18,783 nucleotides of DNA, taken from NCBI GenBank assembly GCA_964245755.1, contig CAXTNV010000067.1:1-18783 (forward strand), in the 5' to 3' direction. This stretch comes from Lichenicoccus sp964245755 (GTDB lineage: Bacteria > Pseudomonadota > Alphaproteobacteria > Acetobacterales > Acetobacteraceae). Within the stretch, counting starts at the first letter, position 1. The number at the start of each line of letters is the position of its first letter. The notes under the pieces were generated by a model that made no database searches, was not told the DNA's origin, and was given only the letters and a program-made list of their open reading frames with translations. A program made the translations under genes and the position numbers. This document shows positions 1 through 6,871 of the stretch, in pieces.

Positions 1-1
1 G

Positions 2-190
2 CGCGGCGGCAAGGATCAGCTGTTCCTCACCCCGGGGCTGGTGCTCGGGCGCTTCGCCATCGCCGGACGGGTGCGTGCCATCGTCGGCGCCGGCTACCAG
101 TTCGCGGTGTCGCCCGACGAGCGCGTCACCGGCGAGGTCGATCCGGTGTATGCGCACAACTGGGTGTTGTCGGCGCGGCTGAGTTTCTGA
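2..190 (+). CDS. C-terminus of an outer-membrane beta-barrel-like protein (partial)
   Basis: Only the last 62 residues are inside the window; the reading frame is open from base 2 to a TGA at 188-190. The translated tail alternates hydrophobic and polar residues, and its last segment (NWVLSARLSF) ends in phenylalanine. A terminal Phe closing a final amphipathic strand is the classical signal of outer-membrane barrels recognised by the BAM complex. This is a pattern argument, not a family match; the part that would identify the barrel family is missing. The gene is followed after 55 bp by the ModE-like regulator on the same strand, so co-transcription is possible but not shown. Confidence 0.5.
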   Translation, partial: RGGKDQLFLTPGLVLGRFAIAGRVRAIVGAGYQFAVSPDERVTGEVDPVYAHNWVLSARLSF

Positions 191-245
191 CAGGCTCCCG
201 CATCGCCGGAAATCGCTGGCGCGGGGCGGGATCGCACGAAGCGCC

Positions 246-611
246 ATGATCAAGGTACGACATCCCGACCGGCTGGGCCTGCACCTGCGCGTCGTGCTCC
301 GCCACGGCGTGGCGATCGGTCCGGGACGCGCCGAGCTGCTCGACGGCATACGCGAGCACGGCTCCATCTCGGCCGCCGGACGCGCCAGCGGCATGAGCTA
401 CAAGCGCGCCTGGGCGCTGATCGAGGCCATGAACACCGGCTTCCGCGAGCCGCTGGTGGAAGCCTCGCGCGGCGGTGCGGCCGGCGGCGGTGCGCTTCTG
501 ACGCCGCCGGGCGAGACCGTGCTGGCGCTGTATCGCCGCATCGAGGCCACCGCCGCGACCGCGTCCGCCGATGAGATCGACCAGCTTGCGGGGCTCGTGG
601 CGGTCCGCTGA
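246..611 (+). CDS. ModE-type winged helix-turn-helix regulator, DNA-binding domain only
   Basis: This 121-residue protein matches the N-terminal DNA-binding domain of ModE, the molybdate-responsive repressor. The LLDGIREHGSISAAGRA helix and turn (about residues 31-47) run into the recognition helix MSYKRAWALIEAMN (50-63). These are followed by the ModE-typical wing with the glycine-rich GGAAGGGALLTP stretch (77-88) and a final helix GETVLALYRRIE. Full ModE carries two TOBE/MOP molybdate-binding domains after this. Here the protein stops after residue 121, so it cannot bind molybdate in the same way. Single-domain versions are known in alphaproteobacteria and are usually annotated as molybdate or LysR-type HTH proteins. 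The ATG at 246 is the only sensible start. The gene converges with the membrane protein at 619, leaving a 7-bp gap. Its regulon is unknown; no mod transporter genes are in view. Confidence 0.8.
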   Translation: MIKVRHPDRLGLHLRVVLRHGVAIGPGRAELLDGIREHGSISAAGRASGMSYKRAWALIEAMNTGFREPLVEASRGGAAGGGALLTPPGETVLALYRRIEATAATASADEIDQLAGLVAVR

Positions 612-618
612 GGCCGCG

Positions 619-924
619 CTACGACCCGCGACGGCGCGAGCCCTGCCGCGTCGGGCCGACATGGTTGAGGCTGAAGGCGATCCCGCCGGCGACGATGCCC
701 AGCATCAGCGGCAGCATCCAGCCGGGACGCAGCAGGAACGGCAGCAGCACGTGCGTCCAAGTGCCTGCCGGGACGTGATGCACGATGAACCGGTGCAGCG
801 CGTCCAGGCTGCGCGGGTCCATCGACAGCAGCATCGCGCCCAGGTCCATCTGCAGCGGCAGGGTCGCGGCGATGGCGAAGGCGACAACCAGCCCGATCGC
901 GCACAGCCACGCGAACACACGCAT
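619..924 (-). CDS. Small two-TM membrane protein of unknown function
   Basis: I do not recognise a family. From the ATG at 924 the product is 101 residues with two hydrophobic segments. The first is at the very N-terminus (VFAWLCAIGLVVAFAIAATL) and the second is near the C-terminus (WMLPLMLGIVAGGIAFSL). They flank a polar loop of about 45 residues containing HRFIVHHVPAGTWTHVLLPF, and the protein ends in a basic tail RQGSRRRGS. The reading frame stays open to a TTG at 975, which would add 17 basic residues. A good AGGAGG-like sequence sits too far upstream of that TTG (about 18 bases), so the ATG is preferred weakly. The gene is convergent with the ModE-like gene. The two histidine-rich spots in the loop could bind a metal, but that is speculation. 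Confidence 0.55.
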   Translation of the reverse strand: MRVFAWLCAIGLVVAFAIAATLPLQMDLGAMLLSMDPRSLDALHRFIVHHVPAGTWTHVLLPFLLRPGWMLPLMLGIVAGGIAFSLNHVGPTRQGSRRRGS

Positions 925-1059
925 GGTGACCAGCCGGCCGTTCCAGTGCCGCGGGCCGCGCGACTTGCGATTCAAGCTGTGGACCGTAGCCGTTCCTCCG
1001 GAGGTGTGGCGATGCGCTTCGCGGTGTCAGTGCCAGCATCCTGAGCCCGGAGCAAGGCT

Positions 1060-2073
1060 TCAGAACTTCGCCGACAGCGCCACCGAGCCGAAGTTGAACA
1101 GGCCGGAGCGCTGGCCGTTGAATTCCTGCGTCTGCCAGCTCTGCGTGTACGACAGCCGCACCCCGTGATAGATCACCGCGAGGCCGCCCTCGAACTCGCC
1201 CACGTCCCAGATCTTCGAGACGTGCGGCTCGCCCGAGCGGAAGGTGCTGCCCTGCAGGGTCGCGTCGTACAGCACCGCCTGGCCGTCGACGCCGGCGAAG
1301 CCGTACCAGACGAAGCGCCGGGTGCCCTTGAAGGCGTCGGAGCCGTCGAGCCCGGGGCTGATGCGCGCGGTGCCGAAGTCGCTGTCCAGCCCCTGGCCGA
1401 TGCGCACGGTGCCGCCGAGCTGGGCATAGGTGCGGAAGTCGCCGCCGGCGGCGGCGGCGGCAGGCAGCAGGTCGACCGAGACGCCGTAGGCGCTGACCAC
1501 CGGGAAGCGCCAGATCCGCGCCGCCTGCAGCTGCAGGATCGGCTGGTTCGGCAGCTGGTGCGACCAGCCTCGGTTCGGCGTGTCGCCGATCAGGCTGTGG
1601 AAGCCGTTCTGCACCTGGTAGCCGCCGGCATAGGAGCCGAGCACGCCGGCCTGCAGGCCGGCGACGCTGCGCGAGAGGTCGGTGTCGCTGATCAGGTTGG
1701 CGGTGGCGAGCAGCACGCCGGCATAGGGACGGTCGTGCGGATCGGGCGGATCGATCTGCGTCTGCCGCGGCGTGAAGATGGATTGCTGCAGCCCGAACGC
1801 GATGCGCTGCACCCCTTCGCCCCAGATCGCGCGGTTGAGGTCGGAGATACCCGGCGGCTGGTTGTCGGTGCCCGAGGTCCAGCCGATGCGCAGCCCGCTG
1901 GTGTAGTACTGGTCCGAGGTGCCCGACTGCGTGGAGACGGCGTCGTTCTCGACCTGCGCCGTCCAGGTGCCGTACGGATCCTGCAACGGCACCGCAGCGG
2001 CGCGGCCGCTGGGCAGAAGCGAGGCCGCGAGCACGGCGCCTGCGGGGATCAGGCTGGTCAAGCTGCGCGTCAT
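1060..2073 (-). CDS. lpxR: LpxR-family outer-membrane lipid A 3'-O-deacylase homologue
   Basis: This 337-residue protein belongs to the LpxR (DUF2219) family. These outer-membrane barrel enzymes remove the 3'-acyloxyacyl chain of lipid A and so remodel the cell surface. A signal peptide spans about residues 1-26 (hydrophobic core IPAGAVLAASLL, then RAAA). Family landmarks follow: VENDAV (41-46) with the Asn-Asp pair, YYTSGLRIGW (56-65), DRPYAGVL (114-121) and NGFHSLIG (156-163). The C-terminus VALSAKF ends in Phe, as expected for a barrel. Asn43-Asp44, Thr58 and His159 match the catalytic Asn, Asp, Thr and His of Salmonella LpxR. The position six residues after the His, Glu in Salmonella, is Thr165 here. 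The frame is open to 2424, but the ATG at 2071-2073 puts the signal peptide at the N-terminus and is chosen. No clear Shine-Dalgarno is seen. Confidence 0.85.
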   Translation of the reverse strand: MTRSLTSLIPAGAVLAASLLPSGRAAAVPLQDPYGTWTAQVENDAVSTQSGTSDQYYTSGLRIGWTSGTDNQPPGISDLNRAIWGEGVQRIAFGLQQSIFTPRQTQIDPPDPHDRPYAGVLLATANLISDTDLSRSVAGLQAGVLGSYAGGYQVQNGFHSLIGDTPNRGWSHQLPNQPILQLQAARIWRFPVVSAYGVSVDLLPAAAAAGGDFRTYAQLGGTVRIGQGLDSDFGTARISPGLDGSDAFKGTRRFVWYGFAGVDGQAVLYDATLQGSTFRSGEPHVSKIWDVGEFEGGLAVIYHGVRLSYTQSWQTQEFNGQRSGLFNFGSVALSAKF

Positions 2074-2446
2074 GATGCTCACTATCAACGGGTTGGACGG
2101 TGCGCCGCCCGGCCACACGGTCCCGCGCCGCCGCAGCGTTTCCTCATTAGGAGATCTCCGGTCGCGACGGAACCCCCAGCCGGCCCGGGAAGCCGCGCCC
2201 GGCGAGCCAGGCCCGTGCGGGGCGCACCGGGCGTCGACGGCACGCAACGCATCCTCGTCGATGGACAAAGAAACGTCATGAAATAACACGATCTGGTGAT
2301 GGTTCGCCGTGGTCCGTGCAGCCTCGCCCGTGCTATGCAATGGTCCGGTATCATCCGAATGGCTGATAACCCACCGCTCAGCTTCGCCTTTCACCCGGTG
2401 CGCGCCTGACCAGGACGACACCAACTAGACCTCGGGATTACGACCG
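2074..2446. promoter_or_regulatory. 373-bp spacer between divergent lpxR and cold-shock gene
   Basis: No convincing gene lies here. The open frames extending lpxR upstream (to 2424) have no family-like sequence and are taken as non-coding. The stretch must hold the promoter of lpxR (minus) and that of the cold-shock gene (plus), including its 5' leader. I could not place a confident -35/-10 pair. A perfect 10-bp palindrome, GGAGATCTCC, sits at 2150-2159, about 77 bp upstream of the lpxR start. An AT-richer patch runs from about 2265 to 2300. Both are weak hints only. Confidence 0.4.
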
Positions 2447-3139
2447 TTGAGAAGTAACAGGACCGACCGCAGCCCCCGTTCCCCGCGCCGCGGCGGCTTT
2501 GACGATGATTTCGTGCCGGCTCCCAGCTTCGGCGATCGCAGCAGCAGCCCGCCCGCCCGGCGACCTTTGGGCGGCGGAGGCTCCCAGGTCCTCGCGTCGG
2601 GCCCGGAGATCAGCGCCAGCGTGAAGTGGTTCAACAGCGAGAAGGGCTTCGGCTTCGTCGAGCTGTCGGATGGCACCGGTGATGTGTTCCTGCATGCCAA
2701 CGCGCTCAGCCAGTCCGGCCATGACAGCGTCAGCCCGGGTGCCACCCTCGGCGTGCGCATCGGCCAGGGTCCGAAGGGACGACAGGTCGCCGAGGTGATC
2801 TCCGTCGACGAGAGCACCGCTCAGCCCGAGCGCCCGCGTTCGGCTGGACCGAGCGGGTTCGGCGGTCCGCGCACAGGCGGCGCGCCGGGCGGCTTCCGCA
2901 GCGGCCGCGTCACTCCGGACCTCTCGCAGGCCGAAGAGGTTCGCGGTATCGTCAAGTGGTACAACGCAACCAAGGGCTTCGGCTTCATCACACCCGACAC
3001 CGGTGGCAAGGACATCTTCGTGCACGCCTCGGCGCTCGAGCGCTCCGGCCTCTCCAGCCTCAACGAGGGTCAGGCCACGCGGGTGCAGGTGGTGCAGGGC
3101 CAGAAGGGGCCGGAAGCGGCTGCGATCAGCCTCGCCTGA
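2447..3139 (+). CDS. Cold-shock protein with two cold-shock domains
   Basis: This 230-residue protein has two cold-shock domains (OB-fold RNA/ssDNA chaperones of the CspA type). CSD1 spans about residues 57-121, with RNP1 KGFGFV (66-71) and RNP2 DVFLH (79-83). CSD2 spans about 165-229, with RNP1 KGFGFI (176-181) and RNP2 DIFVH (189-193). An Arg/Ser/Gly-rich low-complexity N-terminus (1-50) and a Pro/Gly/Arg-rich linker (125-160) are likely disordered and nucleic-acid binding. Double-CSD proteins of this form are common in alphaproteobacteria. The start is taken as TTG at 2447: an in-frame TAG at 2426 leaves no ATG or GTG before the domain, and the basic N-terminus is coded from here. The gene ends at a TGA and is followed by a terminator-like hairpin at 3164-3192. 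Confidence 0.9.
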   Translation: MRSNRTDRSPRSPRRGGFDDDFVPAPSFGDRSSSPPARRPLGGGGSQVLASGPEISASVKWFNSEKGFGFVELSDGTGDVFLHANALSQSGHDSVSPGATLGVRIGQGPKGRQVAEVISVDESTAQPERPRSAGPSGFGGPRTGGAPGGFRSGRVTPDLSQAEEVRGIVKWYNATKGFGFITPDTGGKDIFVHASALERSGLSSLNEGQATRVQVVQGQKGPEAAAISLA

Positions 3140-3150
3140 GCCACCAACCG

Positions 3151-3648
3151 ATGCCGAGTAGGCCGCCCTCGTCGCGTCCTGCGGCGAGGGCGTTCTCATT
3201 TCTGCACGCAGCCTGCATGCTCGCCGCGATCCTGGCCTTCGCCGGGTGTGCCGACCAGGACGGGCCGGTGTTCGGCAACTGGCAGGGTCGCCAGCCGACC
3301 GGGGGCGAACTCAACCCGCACTTCGTCGATCTGGTGCTGCACGGCGCGCCCGGCGCCAGCACCGGCGAGTACGACTTCAAGGCGCTGATCACCGACCCGA
3401 CGCTGTCGGGCATCGGCAACCACACGGTGATCTGGGGCGACCGCTGGACCCTCACCCGCGCTGGCACCGCACCGCCGGTGCTGCAGCTGCACGACCTGCC
3501 GGACGGCGAGATCTCGAGCTACACGCTGATGTCGGACGGCGTGCTGCTGCCGGCGACGCGCGCCGGGGCGCCGGACCTGTCGCCGGCGAGCCTGCACGAC
3601 GCGCTCAGCCCGGTCGCCCGGGACAGCTGGGGCTACGGCCGGCTCTAG
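3151..3648 (+). CDS. Small putative lipoprotein of unknown function
   Basis: From the ATG at 3151 the product is 165 residues. The N-terminus is a lipoprotein signal: basic n-region (RPAARAF), hydrophobic core FSFLHAACMLAAILAFAG and a lipobox-like FAGC with Cys33 as the lipidated residue. The -3 Phe is unusual but tolerated. The mature part is about 130 residues, rich in beta-strand-like segments (GNWQGRQPTGG, HTVIWGDRWTLTR, ISSYTLMSDGVLLPAT). That suggests a small beta-barrel or lipocalin-like fold, but I cannot name a family. The gene starts 11 bp after the cold-shock stop, with no clear ribosome site. The cold-shock terminator hairpin lies within its codons 5-14. A start at the internal ATG 3217 would leave a signal peptide too short and without positive charge. 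It converges with the binding-protein gene ending at 3699. Confidence 0.65.
   Translation: MPSRPPSSRPAARAFSFLHAACMLAAILAFAGCADQDGPVFGNWQGRQPTGGELNPHFVDLVLHGAPGASTGEYDFKALITDPTLSGIGNHTVIWGDRWTLTRAGTAPPVLQLHDLPDGEISSYTLMSDGVLLPATRAGAPDLSPASLHDALSPVARDSWGYGRL
3164..3203 (+). terminator. Rho-independent terminator after the cold-shock gene
   Basis: CGCCCTCGTCGC (3164-3175) pairs with GCGGCGAGGGCG (3181-3192), giving a 12-bp stem with one T-G wobble and a 5-base loop. It is followed by the T-rich TTCTCATTTCT (3193-3203). It starts 24 bp after the cold-shock stop codon, the usual distance. It also lies inside the 5' coding part of the putative lipoprotein, so it may act as a partial terminator or attenuator for that gene. 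Confidence 0.6.
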
Positions 3649-3698
3649 CCTCGATCCGGAAGGTGGGTCGCCAATGCGGCACGGTCGTGGCCTACCGT

Positions 3699-4730
3699 CT
3701 ACGGGATCTCCGGCGACCCGATCATGCCGCCGGCGTTCCACAGCGCGTTGGTCCCGCGGGGCAGCTTCAGCGCGCTGCCGGGACCGGTGGTGGCGGCGAG
3801 GATCTCGCCGTAGTTGCCCGACGCGGCGATGGCGCGCGCCGCCCAGCCGTCGCGCAGACCGAGCCGCGTCGTCAGGCCCGGGGTCGGGCCGAGCAGTCGA
3901 TGCGCCGCAGGATCGACGCCGTCCCGCGCCGCCGTCAGGTTGCCGCGGGTGATGCCGTCCTGCTCGGCCTCGATCAGCGCGGTGATCACGTCGCTGACCA
4001 CCGCGCTCCAGACCGGGTCGTCGTCGCGGGTGGCGGCGGCGAACGGATCGAAGCTGATCCTGTCGGGCAGGATCTCGAAATCGGCGCGCCGGCCGTGGAA
4101 GCCCGCGCGCATGGCGGCGAGCGCGGATATATCGGCGGTGACGGCGTCGCAGTTGCCGCTGGTCAGCGCCGCTTCCATCTCGCCCGCCTCCTCGAAGGGG
4201 TGCGGGCGGACGGCGACGCGGGCGTGCGCCGACCATTCCGCGAGCCCCGGCTCGGCCGGCGTCTCCAGCAGGTAGCACACCAGGCGGCCGCGCAGGTCGG
4301 CGGGCGCACGGGCATGCAGGTCGCGGCGCACCAGGAAGCCCTGGCCGTCGATGAACAGGGTCGGCGAGAAGCGCAGGCGATGCAGCTGCGCCGCCGTCGC
4401 CTCAGGAGTGGTGCCGACCAGCAGCGCGACCCGCCTGCCTTCCAGGGCGGCGATGCCGTGCGCGTCGTCGGGGAAGCCGACCAGGCTCGTGCGTGCGGGA
4501 TCGCCCAGCGTCGCGGCGGCGACGGCACGGCAGATCGCCGAGGAGAACAGCGACAGGTCGCCGTGCGAGTCCGTCTTGGTGAAGTCCTCCTGCTCCACCA
4601 CGACACCGCAGCTGAGGGTCGGGGGCGCCGCGCGCCCCGTCGCGGCGGTCGCGGCGTGCGCGGCGCCTCCGACGAGCAGGACGAGCAGGAGGCAGTGCAG
4701 GCGCCCGCGTGCGGGCCGGGCGCGTGTCAC
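3699..4730 (-). CDS. AapJ-like periplasmic solute-binding protein, degenerate ligand site
   Basis: This 343-residue secreted protein has a signal peptide at about 1-27 (LLLVLLVGGAAHAA). It resembles AapJ, the binding protein of general L-amino-acid ABC transporters (SBP_bac_3/PBP2 fold), in several blocks: ICRAVAAATLGDP (67-79), FIDGQGFLVRR (126-136), NCDAVTADISAL (193-204) and the C-terminal GNYGEI, SALKLPRGTNALWNAGG (306-335). From my memory of AapJ, the segment that supplies the ligand-binding arginines (SRNTTWTLSRD) aligns with LVGTTPEATAA (104-114), where both Arg are gone. No transporter permease or ATPase genes adjoin it. Instead the gene overlaps the phosphoesterase stop by 4 bp (GTGA), so its GTG start is translationally coupled to that gene. 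A role in free amino-acid uptake is therefore doubtful; binding another ligand or assisting the phosphoesterase is inference. Confidence 0.75.
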   Translation of the reverse strand: MTRARPARGRLHCLLLVLLVGGAAHAATAATGRAAPPTLSCGVVVEQEDFTKTDSHGDLSLFSSAICRAVAAATLGDPARTSLVGFPDDAHGIAALEGRRVALLVGTTPEATAAQLHRLRFSPTLFIDGQGFLVRRDLHARAPADLRGRLVCYLLETPAEPGLAEWSAHARVAVRPHPFEEAGEMEAALTSGNCDAVTADISALAAMRAGFHGRRADFEILPDRISFDPFAAATRDDDPVWSAVVSDVITALIEAEQDGITRGNLTAARDGVDPAAHRLLGPTPGLTTRLGLRDGWAARAIAASGNYGEILAATTGPGSALKLPRGTNALWNAGGMIGSPEIP

Positions 4731-6802
4731 GGCGTCCAGATGCCCGAGGTCGGCGTGCCCGGCGTGGTGTTCGGACGCGGGTTGAAGTCCGCCGGTGCCG
4801 GGTCCATCAGCATGCCGCCGCGATAATCGGTGGGAATGATGTTCAGCGCGGTGCAGCCGTTGCCGCCATAGTGCGGCAGCGACTTCACGATCGTGGTCGG
4901 GATCGTCGCGTAGCTGGCGGGAAGCGGCTGCAGCTCCCCGGACAGGCGGGAGTTGTCGAAGGCCGAGAACAGGTCCCCGGCCTCGCTGGCCGGGCCATCG
5001 GCCGGACCGAGGCCGGACTGGTTGAACTCCTGCTGGCCGAGGGCGCGGCCATGCGCCTCGTCAGGCAGCGAAGCCAGCGGGGTCAGGCTGAACAGCTCGT
5101 CGATGAACTTGATGACCGAGCTGTGCTCGTCGTACTCGTGACTGATCGCGTGCACGCGGCTGTACGGCGAGATCACGATCAGCGGGATGCGCGGGCCGGC
5201 TGCGAGCGGGTTGCCCTCCGGGTCGAGCTCGCGGAAATGCGGCAGCTGGTGGTCGTAGAGTCCGTCGGTCTCGTCGTAGGTGATGATGATCGCGCTGTCC
5301 TTCCAGTATGGCGAGGCCGCGATCGCGTTCACCTCGTCGGCGAGCAGCGCCTCGGAGATCTGGGTGTCGGAGTAGCCGGGATGATCGTCGCTGCCCGGCA
5401 GGGCCTTGCGCACCGTCGGGTTCGGATCGACCGGCAGCAGCCCGTCATTGTTGCCGTAGCCGCCGCGCACGTAGAACACGCCGCCCGCCGCCGGCAGCGC
5501 GCGCGCGCCCACATCGCGGTAGAAGTCGCCAAGACCGTGCAGGTTCGACGCCACCTTCGGGTTGTCGCCGACATAGCCGAAATATTGCGGCCCGTTATGG
5601 TGGGTGACGTAGGTGGCGTTGGACACGACGCCGCCGGTATCGGTCGGCTCCAGGTCGTAGCCCTCCTGGTACCAGCCCCAGTTGGTGGGTGCCACCTTCT
5701 CGCTGGCGATGGTGCGTATGTCGTCCTGCACGTCGAGCAGGTCGAGGGCCGGATCGAGGTCGGACTGCACGGTCCGCTGGATCGCGCTGCCCATGAAGGA
5801 GAGCGGCAGGCTGGCGTAGGTCTGGTTCAGCGCCGGGGTGGCGGGGCTCTCGTCGTTGGGACCGTACGGCGGCTTGCCCGGCGTGGTGTCGTAGTTCGAC
5901 CCGGCATACGGGCCGGCATCGCCGACCACAGGCTCGCCGCCGGTCGCCAGCACCACCGGGTTGGTGTTGTTGCTGCCGGTCTCCGGATGCAGCGCCCACT
6001 GCGTCTCGCCGGACTGTCCCGCGATCATCGCGATCGCGTTCGGCGTCGAGGGGCCGATGATGGTCTGGAACATGTTGTCGAACAGCGTGAAGCGGTCGGC
6101 GAACTGCCACAGGAACGGAACCGTGGTGCAGTCGTCGTGCGCGAGCGCCAGCTCGCCCTTCTGCTTGGCCGCCAGCGTCGGGTTGCTGGTCGCGGCCACG
6201 CCGGTCTTGAGCGAGACGATCTTGCCGCCCTTGGTGGTCAGGCCTTCCTCGTCCAGGGCGTAGCGGTCGTTCTTCGCGACACCGCGGACCACGTCGAGGC
6301 TGTTGTCGATGCCGGTGTGGGAATGGTCGATCGAGTCCGTGTCGGCGCTGTAGATCGGCACCGTCTTGCCGTCCGCCGCGGTCACGGTCTGCGGGATCAG
6401 GAACGGCGAGATGGTGACGACCTTGCCGTCGGTATCGACCAGCGCCTGCTTGAAGCCAGGTGTCTGCGCCGCCGGCTGGCTGAACAGGCCCCGCGCACCC
6501 GGGAAGGTGCCGAAATGCATGTCGAACGACCGGTTCTCCTGGAACAGCACGAACACGTACTTCACCTTCTTGCGCAGCAGCGCCAGCTTGGCGGCATGCG
6601 AGTAGGCGGGTTCGCTCGAGGCCGGGTGCGCCAGGCTGCCGACCAGGGGGCTCGAAGGCGGTCCCTGCTCGACCAGGGCTGCATCGACAGGGTTGTGGGC
6701 GGCGATGTCGTCGTGCGCCGGTGCGGCGCAGGCGAGCGGCGGCTGCATCGCCAGCGCGACGGCAACGACGGCGCTGCTACAGTTCAGGCGGCGACGCGAC
6801 AT
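4727..6802 (-). CDS. Secreted phosphoesterase of the phospholipase C/acid phosphatase family
   Basis: This 691-residue exported protein is of the PF04185 phosphoesterase superfamily, which includes bacterial non-haemolytic phospholipase C and the acid phosphatase AcpA. The signal peptide is about residues 1-26 (AVVAVALAMQPPLACA). Family blocks appear in order: VFVLFQENRSFDMHFGTFPG (83-102) with the metal-binding Glu-Asn; FDNMFQTIIGPSTPNAIAMI (241-260), which holds the presumed nucleophile Ser252; THHN (400-403); IIITYDETDGLYDH (505-518) with the Asp-Glu metal ligands; and the closing PLIVISPYSRVHAISHEYDE (540-559). The ATG at 6802 has a GGGGA site six bases upstream. The substrate (phospholipid, phosphomonoester or other phosphodiester) cannot be read from sequence. 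The gene is divergent from ycjX and overlaps the downstream binding-protein gene, forming a two-gene unit. Confidence 0.9.
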   Translation of the reverse strand: MSRRRLNCSSAVVAVALAMQPPLACAAPAHDDIAAHNPVDAALVEQGPPSSPLVGSLAHPASSEPAYSHAAKLALLRKKVKYVFVLFQENRSFDMHFGTFPGARGLFSQPAAQTPGFKQALVDTDGKVVTISPFLIPQTVTAADGKTVPIYSADTDSIDHSHTGIDNSLDVVRGVAKNDRYALDEEGLTTKGGKIVSLKTGVAATSNPTLAAKQKGELALAHDDCTTVPFLWQFADRFTLFDNMFQTIIGPSTPNAIAMIAGQSGETQWALHPETGSNNTNPVVLATGGEPVVGDAGPYAGSNYDTTPGKPPYGPNDESPATPALNQTYASLPLSFMGSAIQRTVQSDLDPALDLLDVQDDIRTIASEKVAPTNWGWYQEGYDLEPTDTGGVVSNATYVTHHNGPQYFGYVGDNPKVASNLHGLGDFYRDVGARALPAAGGVFYVRGGYGNNDGLLPVDPNPTVRKALPGSDDHPGYSDTQISEALLADEVNAIAASPYWKDSAIIITYDETDGLYDHQLPHFRELDPEGNPLAAGPRIPLIVISPYSRVHAISHEYDEHSSVIKFIDELFSLTPLASLPDEAHGRALGQQEFNQSGLGPADGPASEAGDLFSAFDNSRLSGELQPLPASYATIPTTIVKSLPHYGGNGCTALNIIPTDYRGGMLMDPAPADFNPRPNTTPGTPTSGIWTP

Positions 6803-6871
6803 GAATGATCCCCGTGCTGCGGCAAGTGACGGCGCAGTTCTTATGGCCTGTGTTCGCGACGGAGGAAGTCA

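Noticed and set aside
2150..2159. Palindrome GGAGATCTCC as an operator for lpxR
   Set aside because: Only 10 bp, single copy, no flanking symmetry and no known regulator match; a chance occurrence is plausible.
2074..2424. N-terminal extension of the LpxR homologue from 2424
   Set aside because: It would bury the signal peptide 117 residues into the protein; the extension has no recognisable features.
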